Part shown: piece after piece, positions 25,699-33,304 of the stretch
Numbering within the stretch: the stretch's first letter is position 1
Layout: each line of letters begins with the position of its first letter
Source: Ruminococcus sp.
GTDB taxonomy: Bacteria > Bacillota > Clostridia > Lachnospirales > Lachnospiraceae
Assembly: GCA_013911065.1 (NCBI GenBank)
Contig: JACERV010000009.1
Span: forward strand, 1 to 64,000
DNA: 64,000 bases
Direction: 5' to 3'
The notes under the pieces: generated by a model
The model's database searches: none
What the model saw: only the letters and a program-made list of their open reading frames with translations
Told to the model about the DNA's origin: nothing
Position numbers and translations under genes: made by a program

Positions 25699-27251
25699 AC
25701 GTCCTCCTCCTCTTTCTGTTCATTTACCTGTATCATCATCAGGCCGATATCTTCCTTCGTTACTTTTCTTGGATCTACGATTCCGCTGACCCGTCCTCCG
25801 CACAGAACCATAACGCGGTCGGAAAGCTCCATCAGCACATCAAGGTCCTCTCCGATGAAAATAACGGCTACTCCCTTTTTCTTCTGCTCATTCAGCAAAT
25901 CGTAAATTCTGTATGAGGAATTGATATCCAGCCCGCGCACAGGGTATGCCACAATCAGGACCGACGGGCTAAGTGCAATCTCTCTTCCAAGCAGCACCTT
26001 CTGAACATTTCCCCCTGACATTCTTCCTACCGGAGTGTCAACTCCAGGAGTGACAATCTCCATTTCCTCAATTAACTGCTCTGCCACCTTTTTCGGAGTT
26101 TTCCTGTCTACGAACAGCCCTTTGTTATTTTTATAGCTTCTCAGCATGACATTATCCGTCATGTCCATATCTGCCACAAGTCCCATACCAAGCCTGTCCT
26201 CGGGCACGAATGCCATAGAAATACCTTTTTCTACAATCTGATCCGGTGTCAGGCCAAGAATAGATTCTTTAACCGGACCATCCTCACGTTCATCGGTATA
26301 AAGAACAGCACCGCCTATTGTAGGGTACAATCCTGCAATCACCTCACAGAGCTCCTTTTGGCCGCTGCCTGCAATCCCGGCAACACCCAATATCTCACCA
26401 CTGTAGGCAGAAAAGGAAACATTATCAAGGGCTTTGATTCCATCTCCATTGAGGCAGGTTAAATCAACTACTTTAAGTCTTTTCTCCCCCCGCTCTAACT
26501 GGGGCCTCTCGATTTCAAGACTGATTGGCCTTCCCACCATCATCTCTGTAAGCTGATCCTGATTTGTCTCAGACGTCTCAACAACACCTATGTACTCACC
26601 CTTCCTGAGAATTGCCACCCGGTCTGAAATGGAAAGCACCTCATGCAGCTTGTGAGTAATAATGATAATAGATTTTCCATCTGCTTTCATATTACGGAGC
26701 ACTGCGAATAATTTCTCCGTCTCCTGAGGTGTGAGTACTGCGGTAGGCTCATCCAGTATGAGGATATCGGCTCCTCTGTACAATACTTTCAGAATCTCTA
26801 CAGTCTGCTTCTCAGACACAGCCATATTATAAACCTTTTTAGACGGATCAATTTCAAACCCATAACGGGAAGCCAGCTCTGCTACCTTTTTATTGAGCTC
26901 TTTCCGGTTTACCGTCGTCTTCCCATCTAGGCCAAGCACAATATTCTCTGCTGCCGTCAGGACATCTACCAGTTTAAAATGCTGATGAATCATTCCAATC
27001 CCCAAGTCAAATGCATCTTTTGGTGACCGGATTGTCACCGGTATTCCATGAATATGTATATCGCCGTAATCTGGAAAATAGATACCGGAAAGCATATTCA
27101 TCAGTGTGGTTTTACCGCTTCCGTTCTCTCCAAGAAGCGCCAGTATCTCTCCATTTTTCAACTCCAGGTCAACATCCTTGTTGGCAACAACTTTTCCGAA
27201 TGTCTTCGTGACATGATGCATCTTTACAGCATAATCCCTCGTCTCGCCCAA
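25695..27251 (-). CDS. BMP-type (nucleoside) ABC importer ATPase
   Basis: A 518-residue double ATPase of the sugar/nucleoside class (NupO-like). The first domain has Walker A GENGSGKTT, signature NMAVSEKQTVEI and LILDEPTAVLTPQE. The second has a degenerate Walker A (GIAGSGQKEL), RMSGGNVQK and a YPVRGLD loop in place of a normal Walker B, as in this family. The start is a TTG with GGAGG eight bases upstream; no better ATG with a ribosome site exists. Two hairpins separate it from the binding-protein gene, which may lower its dose. Confidence 0.92.
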   Translation of the reverse strand: MGETRDYAVKMHHVTKTFGKVVANKDVDLELKNGEILALLGENGSGKTTLMNMLSGIYFPDYGDIHIHGIPVTIRSPKDAFDLGIGMIHQHFKLVDVLTAAENIVLGLDGKTTVNRKELNKKVAELASRYGFEIDPSKKVYNMAVSEKQTVEILKVLYRGADILILDEPTAVLTPQETEKLFAVLRNMKADGKSIIIITHKLHEVLSISDRVAILRKGEYIGVVETSETNQDQLTEMMVGRPISLEIERPQLERGEKRLKVVDLTCLNGDGIKALDNVSFSAYSGEILGVAGIAGSGQKELCEVIAGLYPTIGGAVLYTDEREDGPVKESILGLTPDQIVEKGISMAFVPEDRLGMGLVADMDMTDNVMLRSYKNNKGLFVDRKTPKKVAEQLIEEMEIVTPGVDTPVGRMSGGNVQKVLLGREIALSPSVLIVAYPVRGLDINSSYRIYDLLNEQKKKGVAVIFIGEDLDVLMELSDRVMVLCGGRVSGIVDPRKVTKEDIGLMMIQVNEQKEEEDV

Positions 27252-27316
27252 GCCTTTACCCTCCTTCTCCTCTTCTGGTTTTGGAAATTACAGGAAACTC
27301 CTTATAATCCCCAAAA

Positions 27317-27416
27317 CAGAGCCGTCAAATAACGGCTCTGCCAATGAACTGAACTTATCCTTCCGGGAATCTAACATAACTGTTCAGTACAGGACTGTGC
27401 ACTTACTGCGCAGTCC
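27317..27416 (-). terminator. Two intergenic hairpins between binding protein and ATPase genes
   Basis: Minus strand. The first hairpin pairs GGACTG.GC with GC.CAGTCC (27392-27416). The second is a perfect CAGAGCCGT/ACGGCTCTG stem (27317-27340) followed by TTTT. They probably act as a partial terminator or stabiliser that gives more binding protein than ATPase, a common arrangement in ABC import operons. Confidence 0.6.
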
Positions 27417-27444
27417 GTATGAAAACATTGAACATACAATCTAA

Positions 27445-28620
27445 CTATTCAACCACATTACATCCTTCAATAATATAATTCCAAGCCGGCGCGGATGCGT
27501 CAACCTGTTCTTTAAAGTAATCGCCTTCTGCAACTTCAATTTTCTCGCCATCTGGGTTTACGCCCTTCAAAGGACCTGCAAATACCTGAAGTTCCCCAGC
27601 TTTAATTGCCTCTGCAGCTTTATCAATTGCTTCCTGGGTTCCCTCTGCAGCAATATCTTCGTTCAGAGGTGACAGGTAAACCGCACCGTCTGCCAGTCCT
27701 TTGCACCAGTCAACTGGAATTTCCTTGCCTTCAATCACATTCCGTACAGCATCTGTTACATAGATACCCCAGTCAATACGTGCGGAAATCAGAGAAGCCT
27801 TAGGAGCTGCCTCAATCATATCATTGTTGTATCCAACCTGATATGCACCGTACTCTTCTGCTGTCGTTGCAGGAGCTGTAGAGTCAGAGTGCTGGGAAAT
27901 CACATCACAGCCGCGCTCAATCAAAGCTTTTGCAACCTGAGACTCTACGGTCGGGTCGTTCCATGAATTTGTATACATAATATCCATTGTCACATCCGGA
28001 TTCACACTCTTAGCACCAAGGTAAAATGCTGAGTATCCGCTGATTACCTCTGCAAATGGAAACGCAGCAACATAACCAAGTTTGTTTGATTCTGTCTTCA
28101 GACCTGCTGCAATACCTGCTAAATAACGAGCTTCATAAATAGATGCAAAATAGTTGTGCATATTGCTCAGTCCTGAGCTTGCCGCCTGGAATCCAGTAGC
28201 ATGGCAGAACTGTATGTCCGGATACTCTGCTGCAACTTCTTTTACATAATCTTCAAATCCAAAGCTTGTTGCAAAAATAATATTGCATCCTGCATCCACC
28301 AGCTCTCTTAAAGCGGTATCACATTCTGCACCTTCAGGAACATTGAACTTGTTGATGATCTGGTCGTCACTTATCCCTAACTCTTCCTGCATCTCTTTTG
28401 TTCCCAGGTCATGGTTGTAAGTATACCCCATGTCACTTGCATCAGAAACATGCACAAATCCAATTTTAATGTCTTCTGCTGCAATCCCTGCTGATGCCTC
28501 TGTCTTTGTATCTTTAGAATCAGAACTGCCTGTTTCTGACGCCGGCTTAGCACCGCATCCGGCTACCATACCGATGACCATTGTCGCGCACAGCAATGCG
28601 CTTAAAATTTTCTTTTTCAT
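27445..28620 (-). CDS. BMP-family substrate-binding lipoprotein (nucleoside-type importer)
   Basis: A 391-residue lipoprotein with signal peptide and lipobox VAGC near residue 20. The mature part is a Bmp/Med family receptor (IGFVHVSDASDMGYTYNHDLG, NIIFATSFGFEDYVKEVAAEYPDIQFCHATG, FAEVISGYSAFYLGAKSVNP, DVISQHSDSTAP, GIYVTDAVRNVIEGKEI). Such receptors feed nucleosides or related purines to NupOPQ-type permeases. AAAGGAGG precedes the ATG at 28620. It heads the operon behind a strong promoter and a leader hairpin. Confidence 0.93.
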   Translation of the reverse strand: MKKKILSALLCATMVIGMVAGCGAKPASETGSSDSKDTKTEASAGIAAEDIKIGFVHVSDASDMGYTYNHDLGTKEMQEELGISDDQIINKFNVPEGAECDTALRELVDAGCNIIFATSFGFEDYVKEVAAEYPDIQFCHATGFQAASSGLSNMHNYFASIYEARYLAGIAAGLKTESNKLGYVAAFPFAEVISGYSAFYLGAKSVNPDVTMDIMYTNSWNDPTVESQVAKALIERGCDVISQHSDSTAPATTAEEYGAYQVGYNNDMIEAAPKASLISARIDWGIYVTDAVRNVIEGKEIPVDWCKGLADGAVYLSPLNEDIAAEGTQEAIDKAAEAIKAGELQVFAGPLKGVNPDGEKIEVAEGDYFKEQVDASAPAWNYIIEGCNVVE

Positions 28621-28645
28621 AACTTCCTCCTTTTGCAAAAAAACT

Positions 28646-28685
28646 GGCTACCCGTATCAGAAATGTATTCCGTCATTGGATAGCC
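28646..28685 (-). promoter_or_regulatory. Leader hairpin with U-tract before the BMP lipoprotein gene
   Basis: On the minus strand GGCTATCC pairs with GGGTAGCC (with a G-U pair) around a 24-base internal region, followed by AGTTTTTTTG and then the ribosome site. It begins about eight bases after the predicted transcript start. The shape is that of an intrinsic terminator in a leader, so it may be an attenuator or a compact riboswitch. It does not match the purine riboswitch consensus. Confidence 0.55.
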
Positions 28686-28699
28686 TTTTTTATAGTTGA

Positions 28700-28728
28700 A
28701 TTTTACACCGACACAGGAAATAAGTCAA
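28700..28728 (-). promoter_or_regulatory. Sigma-A promoter of the BMP importer operon
   Basis: Minus strand: -35 TTGACT (28723-28728), 17-base spacer, -10 TAAAAT (28700-28705). It lies about 80 bases before the lipoprotein start codon. Confidence 0.75.
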
Positions 28729-28732
28729 GCTC

Positions 28733-28792
28733 TCTGTTCTGTTTTCTAAATATCTGTTCTGTTTTTTAAATATCCGCCCTATTTTTTAAATA
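28733..28792 (-). repeat. Three 20-bp tandem repeats directly upstream of the promoter
   Basis: Three adjacent 20-base units end in the -35 region: TCTGTTCTGTTTTCTAAATA, then the same with one change, then a third diverged unit that keeps TTTTTTAAATA (+ strand reading). Two helical turns per unit put every A-tract on the same face. This could be an UP-element-like array or a regulator site. Confidence 0.65.
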
Positions 28793-28829
28793 CTTTTTAC
28801 AATTTTAACATGAAAATCTACACTTTTAT

Positions 28830-29246
28830 CTACCAACCCTTATAAAAAAAGAGAAATGATCCGATTCCTTTCCCAATTGCTGTACTTAATATAAAAACTG
28901 AAATATAACGCACAATTTTCAGCCTTCGTAAAAAAATGGGAAATAGATTTAGTATTTCCGCCAGAGCCATGGCCCAGCACCCGACAAAGACACCGGACAG
29001 TGCTCCAAATACAGGAAGCAGCCATGCACCATACGGAATGTGTATCTGAAACACGGAAACCAGATTCCCTGCAATCCCTCCCAGTGCCACACAATCCTCA
29101 TACAGCAGTATTCTATCTGCCGTATTGGTCCGGTCTGCAAAATCTGCTGCGATTCCAAGTCCTATGATAAATGCAAACAATCCCCCCGCGACTACCAGTC
29201 CTCCGCTAAGTCCGATGACTGCTAATATGATTTGATTTACCCACAT
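28830..29246 (-). CDS. spoVAB: Stage V sporulation protein AB
   Basis: A 138-residue membrane protein with four to five helices (IILAVIGLSGGLVVAGGLFAFIIGLGI, PYGAWLLPVFGALSGVFVGCWAMALAEILN). Together with the SpoVAA gene before it, this identifies SpoVAB; B. subtilis SpoVAB has about 141 residues. I choose the ATG at 29246 with AGGAGCTGG upstream and a membrane helix at once, as in other SpoVAB proteins; the longer frame to 29273 adds a polar piece with a poor ribosome site. It overlaps spoVAA by 41 bases. Confidence 0.85.
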   Translation of the reverse strand: MWVNQIILAVIGLSGGLVVAGGLFAFIIGLGIAADFADRTNTADRILLYEDCVALGGIAGNLVSVFQIHIPYGAWLLPVFGALSGVFVGCWAMALAEILNLFPIFLRRLKIVRYISVFILSTAIGKGIGSFLFFYKGW

Positions 29247-29871
29247 CCAGCTCCTGCTCCCTTCTTGATGCATCCTCTATCAAAGTGGTCTGGATATCAT
29301 TTTCATAAAGCCGCATCTGTACCTCCATTGGAGTCGGGTCTACTGTAAAGCGCTTTTTTCCGAAATGATTGAAGAACACAAGAATGCCTATGGTAATTCC
29401 TATAGAATACGTGACTTCCAGTATGGTGAATCCATCCGATGCGCTTCCTGTTACATATTCATAAATTTGGGAAAAGAGCTTTGATGTAGACACATCATTA
29501 TTAAATGCCATAATAGAAAAAGCAGCACCGCAGAACGTAATCAAAGCTACACAGGCTGTTTTTACAACATGCATGAACATTGGAGGTGTCTTCTGCTCCT
29601 CATAAGTGATGATGATATCCTGCTCACCCATATTTTGAATCTCCAGACCAGGATATTTTTCATGGATACAGGCAATAATTTTTAATATAGAAATAACAAA
29701 ACGCTGCTTACCCTGATTCGGTATCTTCAGAATTTTCAGCGTTTTTAATTTGGGAATAAGATCTTTATTGCTGCACTCCATTGACACAATATCCCCCAGA
29801 GTAACATCCATTTTTTGTACCTCTACATTTCTGTCACCTTTGAGATAAACCGTATCATGATTAACAGCCAT
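29206..29871 (-). CDS. spoVAA: Stage V sporulation protein AA
   Basis: A 221-residue protein with an N-terminal soluble domain (VYLKGDRNVEVQKMDVTLGDIVSMECSN, then KFYIS-type core VISILKIIACIHEKYPGLEIQNMGEQDIIITYE) and two C-terminal membrane helices (TACVALITFCGAAFSIMAFNN and EVTYSIGITIGILVFFNHFG). This is the SpoVAA architecture, part of the dipicolinate channel complex in the forespore inner membrane. Its ATG overlaps the stop codon of a 53-residue membrane ORF, so the two are translationally coupled. Confidence 0.9.
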   Translation of the reverse strand: MAVNHDTVYLKGDRNVEVQKMDVTLGDIVSMECSNKDLIPKLKTLKILKIPNQGKQRFVISILKIIACIHEKYPGLEIQNMGEQDIIITYEEQKTPPMFMHVVKTACVALITFCGAAFSIMAFNNDVSTSKLFSQIYEYVTGSASDGFTILEVTYSIGITIGILVFFNHFGKKRFTVDPTPMEVQMRLYENDIQTTLIEDASRREQELDVGKSNHISSHRT

Positions 29872-30022
29872 AATATTCCACCTTAGGTCCCTGAATCAAA
29901 GTACCCTCATTACTTCTGGCCGGAATGCTTCCGCTGAAATAATAATAAAAAATACCAATCACAATCGCCACCAGCACAATGCTAAGCAGACAAATACGGA
30001 TTTTCCTTCTTCCATTTTCCAT
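29861..30022 (-). CDS. 53-residue single-pass membrane protein between sigF and spoVAA
   Basis: Starts MENGRRKIRICLLSIVL: a basic N-terminus, one membrane helix (about residues 9-29), then a short outside tail ending KVEYYGC. AGGTG lies five bases before the ATG. The stop TAA lies inside the first codons of spoVAA (ATGGCTGTTAA), an 11-base overlap typical of coupled genes. I do not recognise a family. The position suggests a small partner of the SpoVA complex or a sigma-F-regulon product, but this is inference. Confidence 0.7.
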   Translation of the reverse strand: MENGRRKIRICLLSIVLVAIVIGIFYYYFSGSIPARSNEGTLIQGPKVEYYGC

Positions 30023-30044
30023 GACTGCACCTAACCTTTCCTTA

Positions 30045-30103
30045 AATACTAATAATGCTGGCTTACCTTATGGCAAACCAGCATTATTTTAAAGTTAGTA
30101 TTT
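30045..30103 (-). other. Strong hairpin between sigF and the 53-residue ORF
   Basis: AATAATGCTGG pairs with CCAGCATTATT (30051-30061 with 30078-30088), and the outer arms AATACTAA/TTAGTATT extend it. On the minus strand no long T-run follows, so it is more likely an attenuator, a processing site or a weak terminator that uncouples spoVAA-AB from sigF. Confidence 0.55.
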
Positions 30104-30185
30104 GGAATTCCCCGAAAAATATACAAAAACTTTTTATTACAGTTCAGCCATGCAAATGCCCTATGACATTTCATCCTGTTTTCTG

Positions 30186-30905
30186 TTAAAAGCTTCCCAG
30201 CTTCCGCAGATTTTCAATAATCCGCTTCTCCATCCTGGATACCTGAACCTGGGAGATTCCCATCTTCTTCCCTACCTGGGATTGTGTCTCATCTGCAAAA
30301 TACCTCAGGTAAATCAACTGCCGCTCTTCCTTATCCAGGCTTTCCAGCAGTTGTGCAAGCAGCATGTGATCCAGTATTTTTTCTTCCTTCCTCTCTTTTT
30401 CCTCCAGTTTATCCACAAGGCGGATTTCATTTCCTTCTTTTTGGTGAATAGGCTTGTACAAAGAATCCACCTCGCCGCCTGCTTCCATAGCCTGTACAAT
30501 TTCCTCCCTGTCTACTTCCATGATTTCCGCCAGCTCGTCCAGCGTAGGCTCACGTCCCAGTTTGGCTATAAGTTCTTCTCTTTTCTGAAAAATTTTATAT
30601 GACAATTCTTTTAAAGAACGGCTTACTTTTATCATACCGTCATCTCTAAGAAAACGTTTAATCTCTCCCGATATCATGGGGACTGCGTATGTGGAAAATT
30701 TCACTTCATAGGACAGGTCAAATTTATCAATAGCTTTGAGCAGCCCGATACTTCCAATCTGGAACAAATCTTCTGCTTCTGTCCCTCTTCCATAAAATCT
30801 TTTCACTACACACCATATCAGTCCTACATTTTCTTCTACTAATTGTTCTCTCGCTTCTTTATCTCCATCGTGTGATTTTTTAATTAGAGCGATTGTGTGG
30901 TCCAT
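30186..30905 (-). CDS. sigF: Forespore sigma factor SigF (SpoIIAC)
   Basis: A 239-residue group 3 sigma factor. Region 2 (EENVGLIWCVVKRFYGRGTEAEDLFQIGSIGLLKAIDKFDLSYEVKFSTYAVPMISGEIKRFLRDD), region 3 (SLKELSYKIFQKREELIAKLGREPTLDELAEIM) and region 4 (ERQLIYLRYFADETQSQVGKKMGISQVQVSRMEKRIIENLR) are all complete. It switches on the first forespore genes and is held by SpoIIAB. Its ATG lies inside the spoIIAB end (22-base overlap) behind GGAAGGGAG. Confidence 0.97.
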   Translation of the reverse strand: MDHTIALIKKSHDGDKEAREQLVEENVGLIWCVVKRFYGRGTEAEDLFQIGSIGLLKAIDKFDLSYEVKFSTYAVPMISGEIKRFLRDDGMIKVSRSLKELSYKIFQKREELIAKLGREPTLDELAEIMEVDREEIVQAMEAGGEVDSLYKPIHQKEGNEIRLVDKLEEKERKEEKILDHMLLAQLLESLDKEERQLIYLRYFADETQSQVGKKMGISQVQVSRMEKRIIENLRKLGSF

Positions 30906-31339
30906 AACTCCCTTCCTTTTCCGATGGTTTTTTTCATCTTTACCGAAGTTCCTTTCCCCAGTTCTGACTCAACTTCTACCTGGTCCATAAAGGCTTCCAT
31001 AAAGGCAAATCCCATTCCGGAACGTTCCAGCTCAGGCTTACTGGTATATAAAGGTGTCATGGCCTGTTCCACGTTCTCTATCCCTATGCCGCTGTCTCTT
31101 ACTTCCACCGTAAATTGCTGTCCTTCTATTTTGCAGCGGATGGAAACCTTATGTATTTTACTCTCATAACCGTGGATGACTGCATTTGTCACTGCCTCGG
31201 ATACCGCTGTTTTTACATCCGAAACTTCCTCCACCGTAGGATTCAACTGGGTCATGAATGCTGCCACTGCCACTCTTGCAAACCCTTCATTGGATGAATA
31301 GCTGTCAAAAATGATCTCCATTTCATTTGTGTTTTTCAT
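30884..31339 (-). CDS. spoIIAB: Anti-sigma-F factor and kinase SpoIIAB
   Basis: A 151-residue GHKL serine kinase that binds SigF and phosphorylates SpoIIAA. The N box (DVKTAVSEAVTNAVIHGYE), G1 box (RDSGIGIENVEQAM) and G2 region (ERSGMGFAFMEAFMDQVEV) are intact. It overlaps spoIIAA by 4 bases and sigF by 22 bases, the tight coupling expected for the partner-switching operon. Confidence 0.97.
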   Translation of the reverse strand: MKNTNEMEIIFDSYSSNEGFARVAVAAFMTQLNPTVEEVSDVKTAVSEAVTNAVIHGYESKIHKVSIRCKIEGQQFTVEVRDSGIGIENVEQAMTPLYTSKPELERSGMGFAFMEAFMDQVEVESELGKGTSVKMKKTIGKGRELWTTQSL

Positions 31340-31650
31340 GCTTCGTCCTCCTCATATATCTGCATTATTTTTGTCATCCCTGACATAGTCAGTATTTTTT
31401 TTATTCTGGCATTGGCGTGCACCGCCCAGATTTCCCCGCCCAGCAGACGGATAATCCTGTACCTTCCCATAATAATTCCAATTCCTGAGCTGTCCATAAA
31501 ATCTGTGTGTTCAAAATCAAAAATTACAAATTTAATGTGATTCCGCTCAATCAATGCATCCGCATTTTTTCTCATATCTTCCGCATTGTGATGGTCTACC
31601 TCTTTAGGCAGGTAAATTGTCAGGCAGTTTTCCTGCACCTGATACTTCAT
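31336..31650 (-). CDS. spoIIAA: Anti-anti-sigma factor SpoIIAA
   Basis: A 104-residue STAS-domain protein. The phosphorylatable serine lies in DFMDSSGIGIIMGRYR, and the N-terminus (YQVQENCLTIYLPKEVDHHNAEDMRK) is typical. Unphosphorylated SpoIIAA frees SigF from SpoIIAB. The start at 31650 is fixed by AAGAGGAGGAGTAAT; the longer frame to 31725 has no support. In the 150 bases upstream a TATAAT is visible, but I cannot define the usual sigma-H promoter with confidence. Confidence 0.96.
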   Translation of the reverse strand: MKYQVQENCLTIYLPKEVDHHNAEDMRKNADALIERNHIKFVIFDFEHTDFMDSSGIGIIMGRYRIIRLLGGEIWAVHANARIKKILTMSGMTKIMQIYEEDEA

Positions 31651-31756
31651 ATTACTCCTCCTCTTTTTTGCATTATACCGTTCCAGGCTTTGATGCGCTC
31701 CCCGCCTGCCTGTCCTTTTCTCCATGTATTATATCTTTTATCTTTTTCTCCATTAG

Positions 31757-31785
31757 AAAAAGGATATGTAACTTTTACATATCCT
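31757..31785 (-). terminator. Terminator after the TPR protein gene
   Basis: AGGATATGTAA pairs with TTACATATCCT around a short loop (31761-31785), followed on the minus strand by TTTTTC. It closes the folC-ORF44-TPR unit ahead of the spoIIA promoter region. Confidence 0.85.
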
Positions 31786-31801
31786 CATCTTTCGTACGTT
31801 G

Positions 31802-33133
31802 TTAATCCTCATCTCCGCTTTCGGAAATTGTGTCCAGACTATTCTGGGCTTCCTGTGCATTCTCTGTATCCGGGAACAATTCCACCACACGCTTCAAATA
31901 CTTTTCAGCATTGTCGTTATCCCCATTCCTTTCATATGCAAGCCCCAGATTCAGCAGAGCACCTCCGCTGTCATAGTTTTCATCCATTTGTACCACCTTG
32001 CCAAGGGATGATATAGCCGTATCGTAATTCGCCACATCAAAAGATTCCATTCCCCCTGAATACAAGGTCTCACATGCTGCGGGGAAGATATCTCCTGAAA
32101 GCTGGTCATACAATGTCTGTCCGCCTTCTCCCAAAGCATCTCTATTTACATTCAAAAGAGTATCCGCCATAATGTCAGATGTGTAACTTCCAGAGTTAAA
32201 CTGGCTGGATACCGTCATCAGATTTTCATAACTTTCGGAAGTGCTGGCCGCATTCTTGGCGGAAGCCTCAGCATCTGCATCATTCTGCCGGTACTGGTCC
32301 AGTGTTCTTGTCTGGGCACTGACCTGGGCTTCCAACCCATTAATACGCTCACTGTATTCTACAATTTGCTTGTTCACACTATCCGCTTTTGCCTCATTCA
32401 CAGCCGGTGTTATTAAAAACCATACAATTGCGGCTCCAATGACCGCACCCACCACAATATTCATCACCGTGAACTTCGCTGCCAATGCCTTGAGTCCCCC
32501 GTATTTGGGCTGGATAATTGTTTCATTGCCCAAACTGTATTCGACGGCGTCTTCCGTCTTAGACTTTTCATCCTTCGCTTTTTTCCCGCGAAGATTCGCC
32601 ATCTCGTGCATGTAACGCAGGGTCATGTCATTGGTTGTATCCATCTTTCTGGCAACCCTCAATACCTGTCTTGCCTTGGCATACTGCTCCGTATGCAGAT
32701 AAAGCAGCGCCAGAAGCTGATATGCCTTTAAAAACCTGGGATGTGCCGTCACAATCTTCTTTAGCTGGATAATTGCCAGATCTTCACCATTCTGGCTGCA
32801 GTATACAAGACATTGATTGTATCTCTTTACAGCCTGGTCAATGATCTCCAATTCACTGGCAGATTCCTGAACCTTACTTATAAAATAGTCAGCCACATTA
32901 TCTCTGGGCCTTAAGTTCTTACTGATAATCCACTCGACCAGCCCTTCTGCCACCTCTCCGCGGCCATAATAGACAAGGCCCAAAAGATTTCTGGCGGCAA
33001 TATTTTCTCTATTGTATTGTAAGCTCCGCCTAAGAGAGACGATTGCACCGGACATATCCCTTATCTGTGCTTTCCTCAGGCCATCGTTATACCAATAGTT
33101 CGACTGGTATAAGATTTTCTTCGTATAGTCCAT
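31802..33133 (-). CDS. TPR-repeat membrane protein
   Basis: A 443-residue protein with TPR motifs in the first 170 residues (WYNDGLRKAQIRDMSGAIVSLRRSLQYNRENIAARNLLGLVYYGRG and later repeats), one membrane helix (about 228-248, VMNIVVGAVIGAAIVWFLI), a coiled-coil stretch (about 255-300), and another TPR pair at the C-terminus (YDTAISSLGKVVQMDENYDSGGALLNLGLAYERNGDNDNAEKYLKRVVELFP). There is TPR sequence on both sides of the membrane. Such proteins act as assembly scaffolds; the partner is unknown. It follows folC and a 44-residue ORF in one unit. Confidence 0.85.
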   Translation of the reverse strand: MDYTKKILYQSNYWYNDGLRKAQIRDMSGAIVSLRRSLQYNRENIAARNLLGLVYYGRGEVAEGLVEWIISKNLRPRDNVADYFISKVQESASELEIIDQAVKRYNQCLVYCSQNGEDLAIIQLKKIVTAHPRFLKAYQLLALLYLHTEQYAKARQVLRVARKMDTTNDMTLRYMHEMANLRGKKAKDEKSKTEDAVEYSLGNETIIQPKYGGLKALAAKFTVMNIVVGAVIGAAIVWFLITPAVNEAKADSVNKQIVEYSERINGLEAQVSAQTRTLDQYRQNDADAEASAKNAASTSESYENLMTVSSQFNSGSYTSDIMADTLLNVNRDALGEGGQTLYDQLSGDIFPAACETLYSGGMESFDVANYDTAISSLGKVVQMDENYDSGGALLNLGLAYERNGDNDNAEKYLKRVVELFPDTENAQEAQNSLDTISESGDED

Positions 33134-33155
33134 CTATGCTCACCATTATCTTTCT

Positions 33156-33290
33156 TTATTTCGTCTGATCCATAACTTCTCTCAAAAGGTCTGTCATATC
33201 CGACAGGTCTTCCTGATACACCGCATCTTCGATGTCGTCCACTTCCAGGCTTGGTTTGAACTTCTTGAGTTCTTCTTCATAGTCCAGCAT
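33156..33290 (-). CDS. 44-residue acidic protein
   Basis: Starts MLDYEEELKKFKPSLEVDD and ends LREVMDQTK. It is very acidic (about 14 Asp/Glu) and helical, without a membrane segment. A near-ideal AAAGGAGG site lies eight bases before the ATG. It is 14 bases after folC and 22 bases before the TPR gene, so it belongs to that operon. The strong ribosome site argues that it is translated. No family recognised; a small adaptor for the TPR protein is possible. Confidence 0.7.
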   Translation of the reverse strand: MLDYEEELKKFKPSLEVDDIEDAVYQEDLSDMTDLLREVMDQTK

Positions 33291-33304
33291 TACGCAGCCT
33301 CCTT

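Noticed and set aside
28646-28700. Purine riboswitch upstream of the BMP lipoprotein
   Set aside because: The conserved three-way junction bases of purine riboswitches are absent and the structured part is only about 40 bases; it is kept as an unassigned leader hairpin.
28733-28792. CRISPR-like repeats
   Set aside because: The 20-bp units are directly adjacent without spacers and only three in number, so they are a promoter-proximal tandem repeat.
29247-29273. Longer start for SpoVAB
   Set aside because: It adds a polar segment unlike other SpoVAB N-termini and has no spaced ribosome site; the ATG at 29246 is better.
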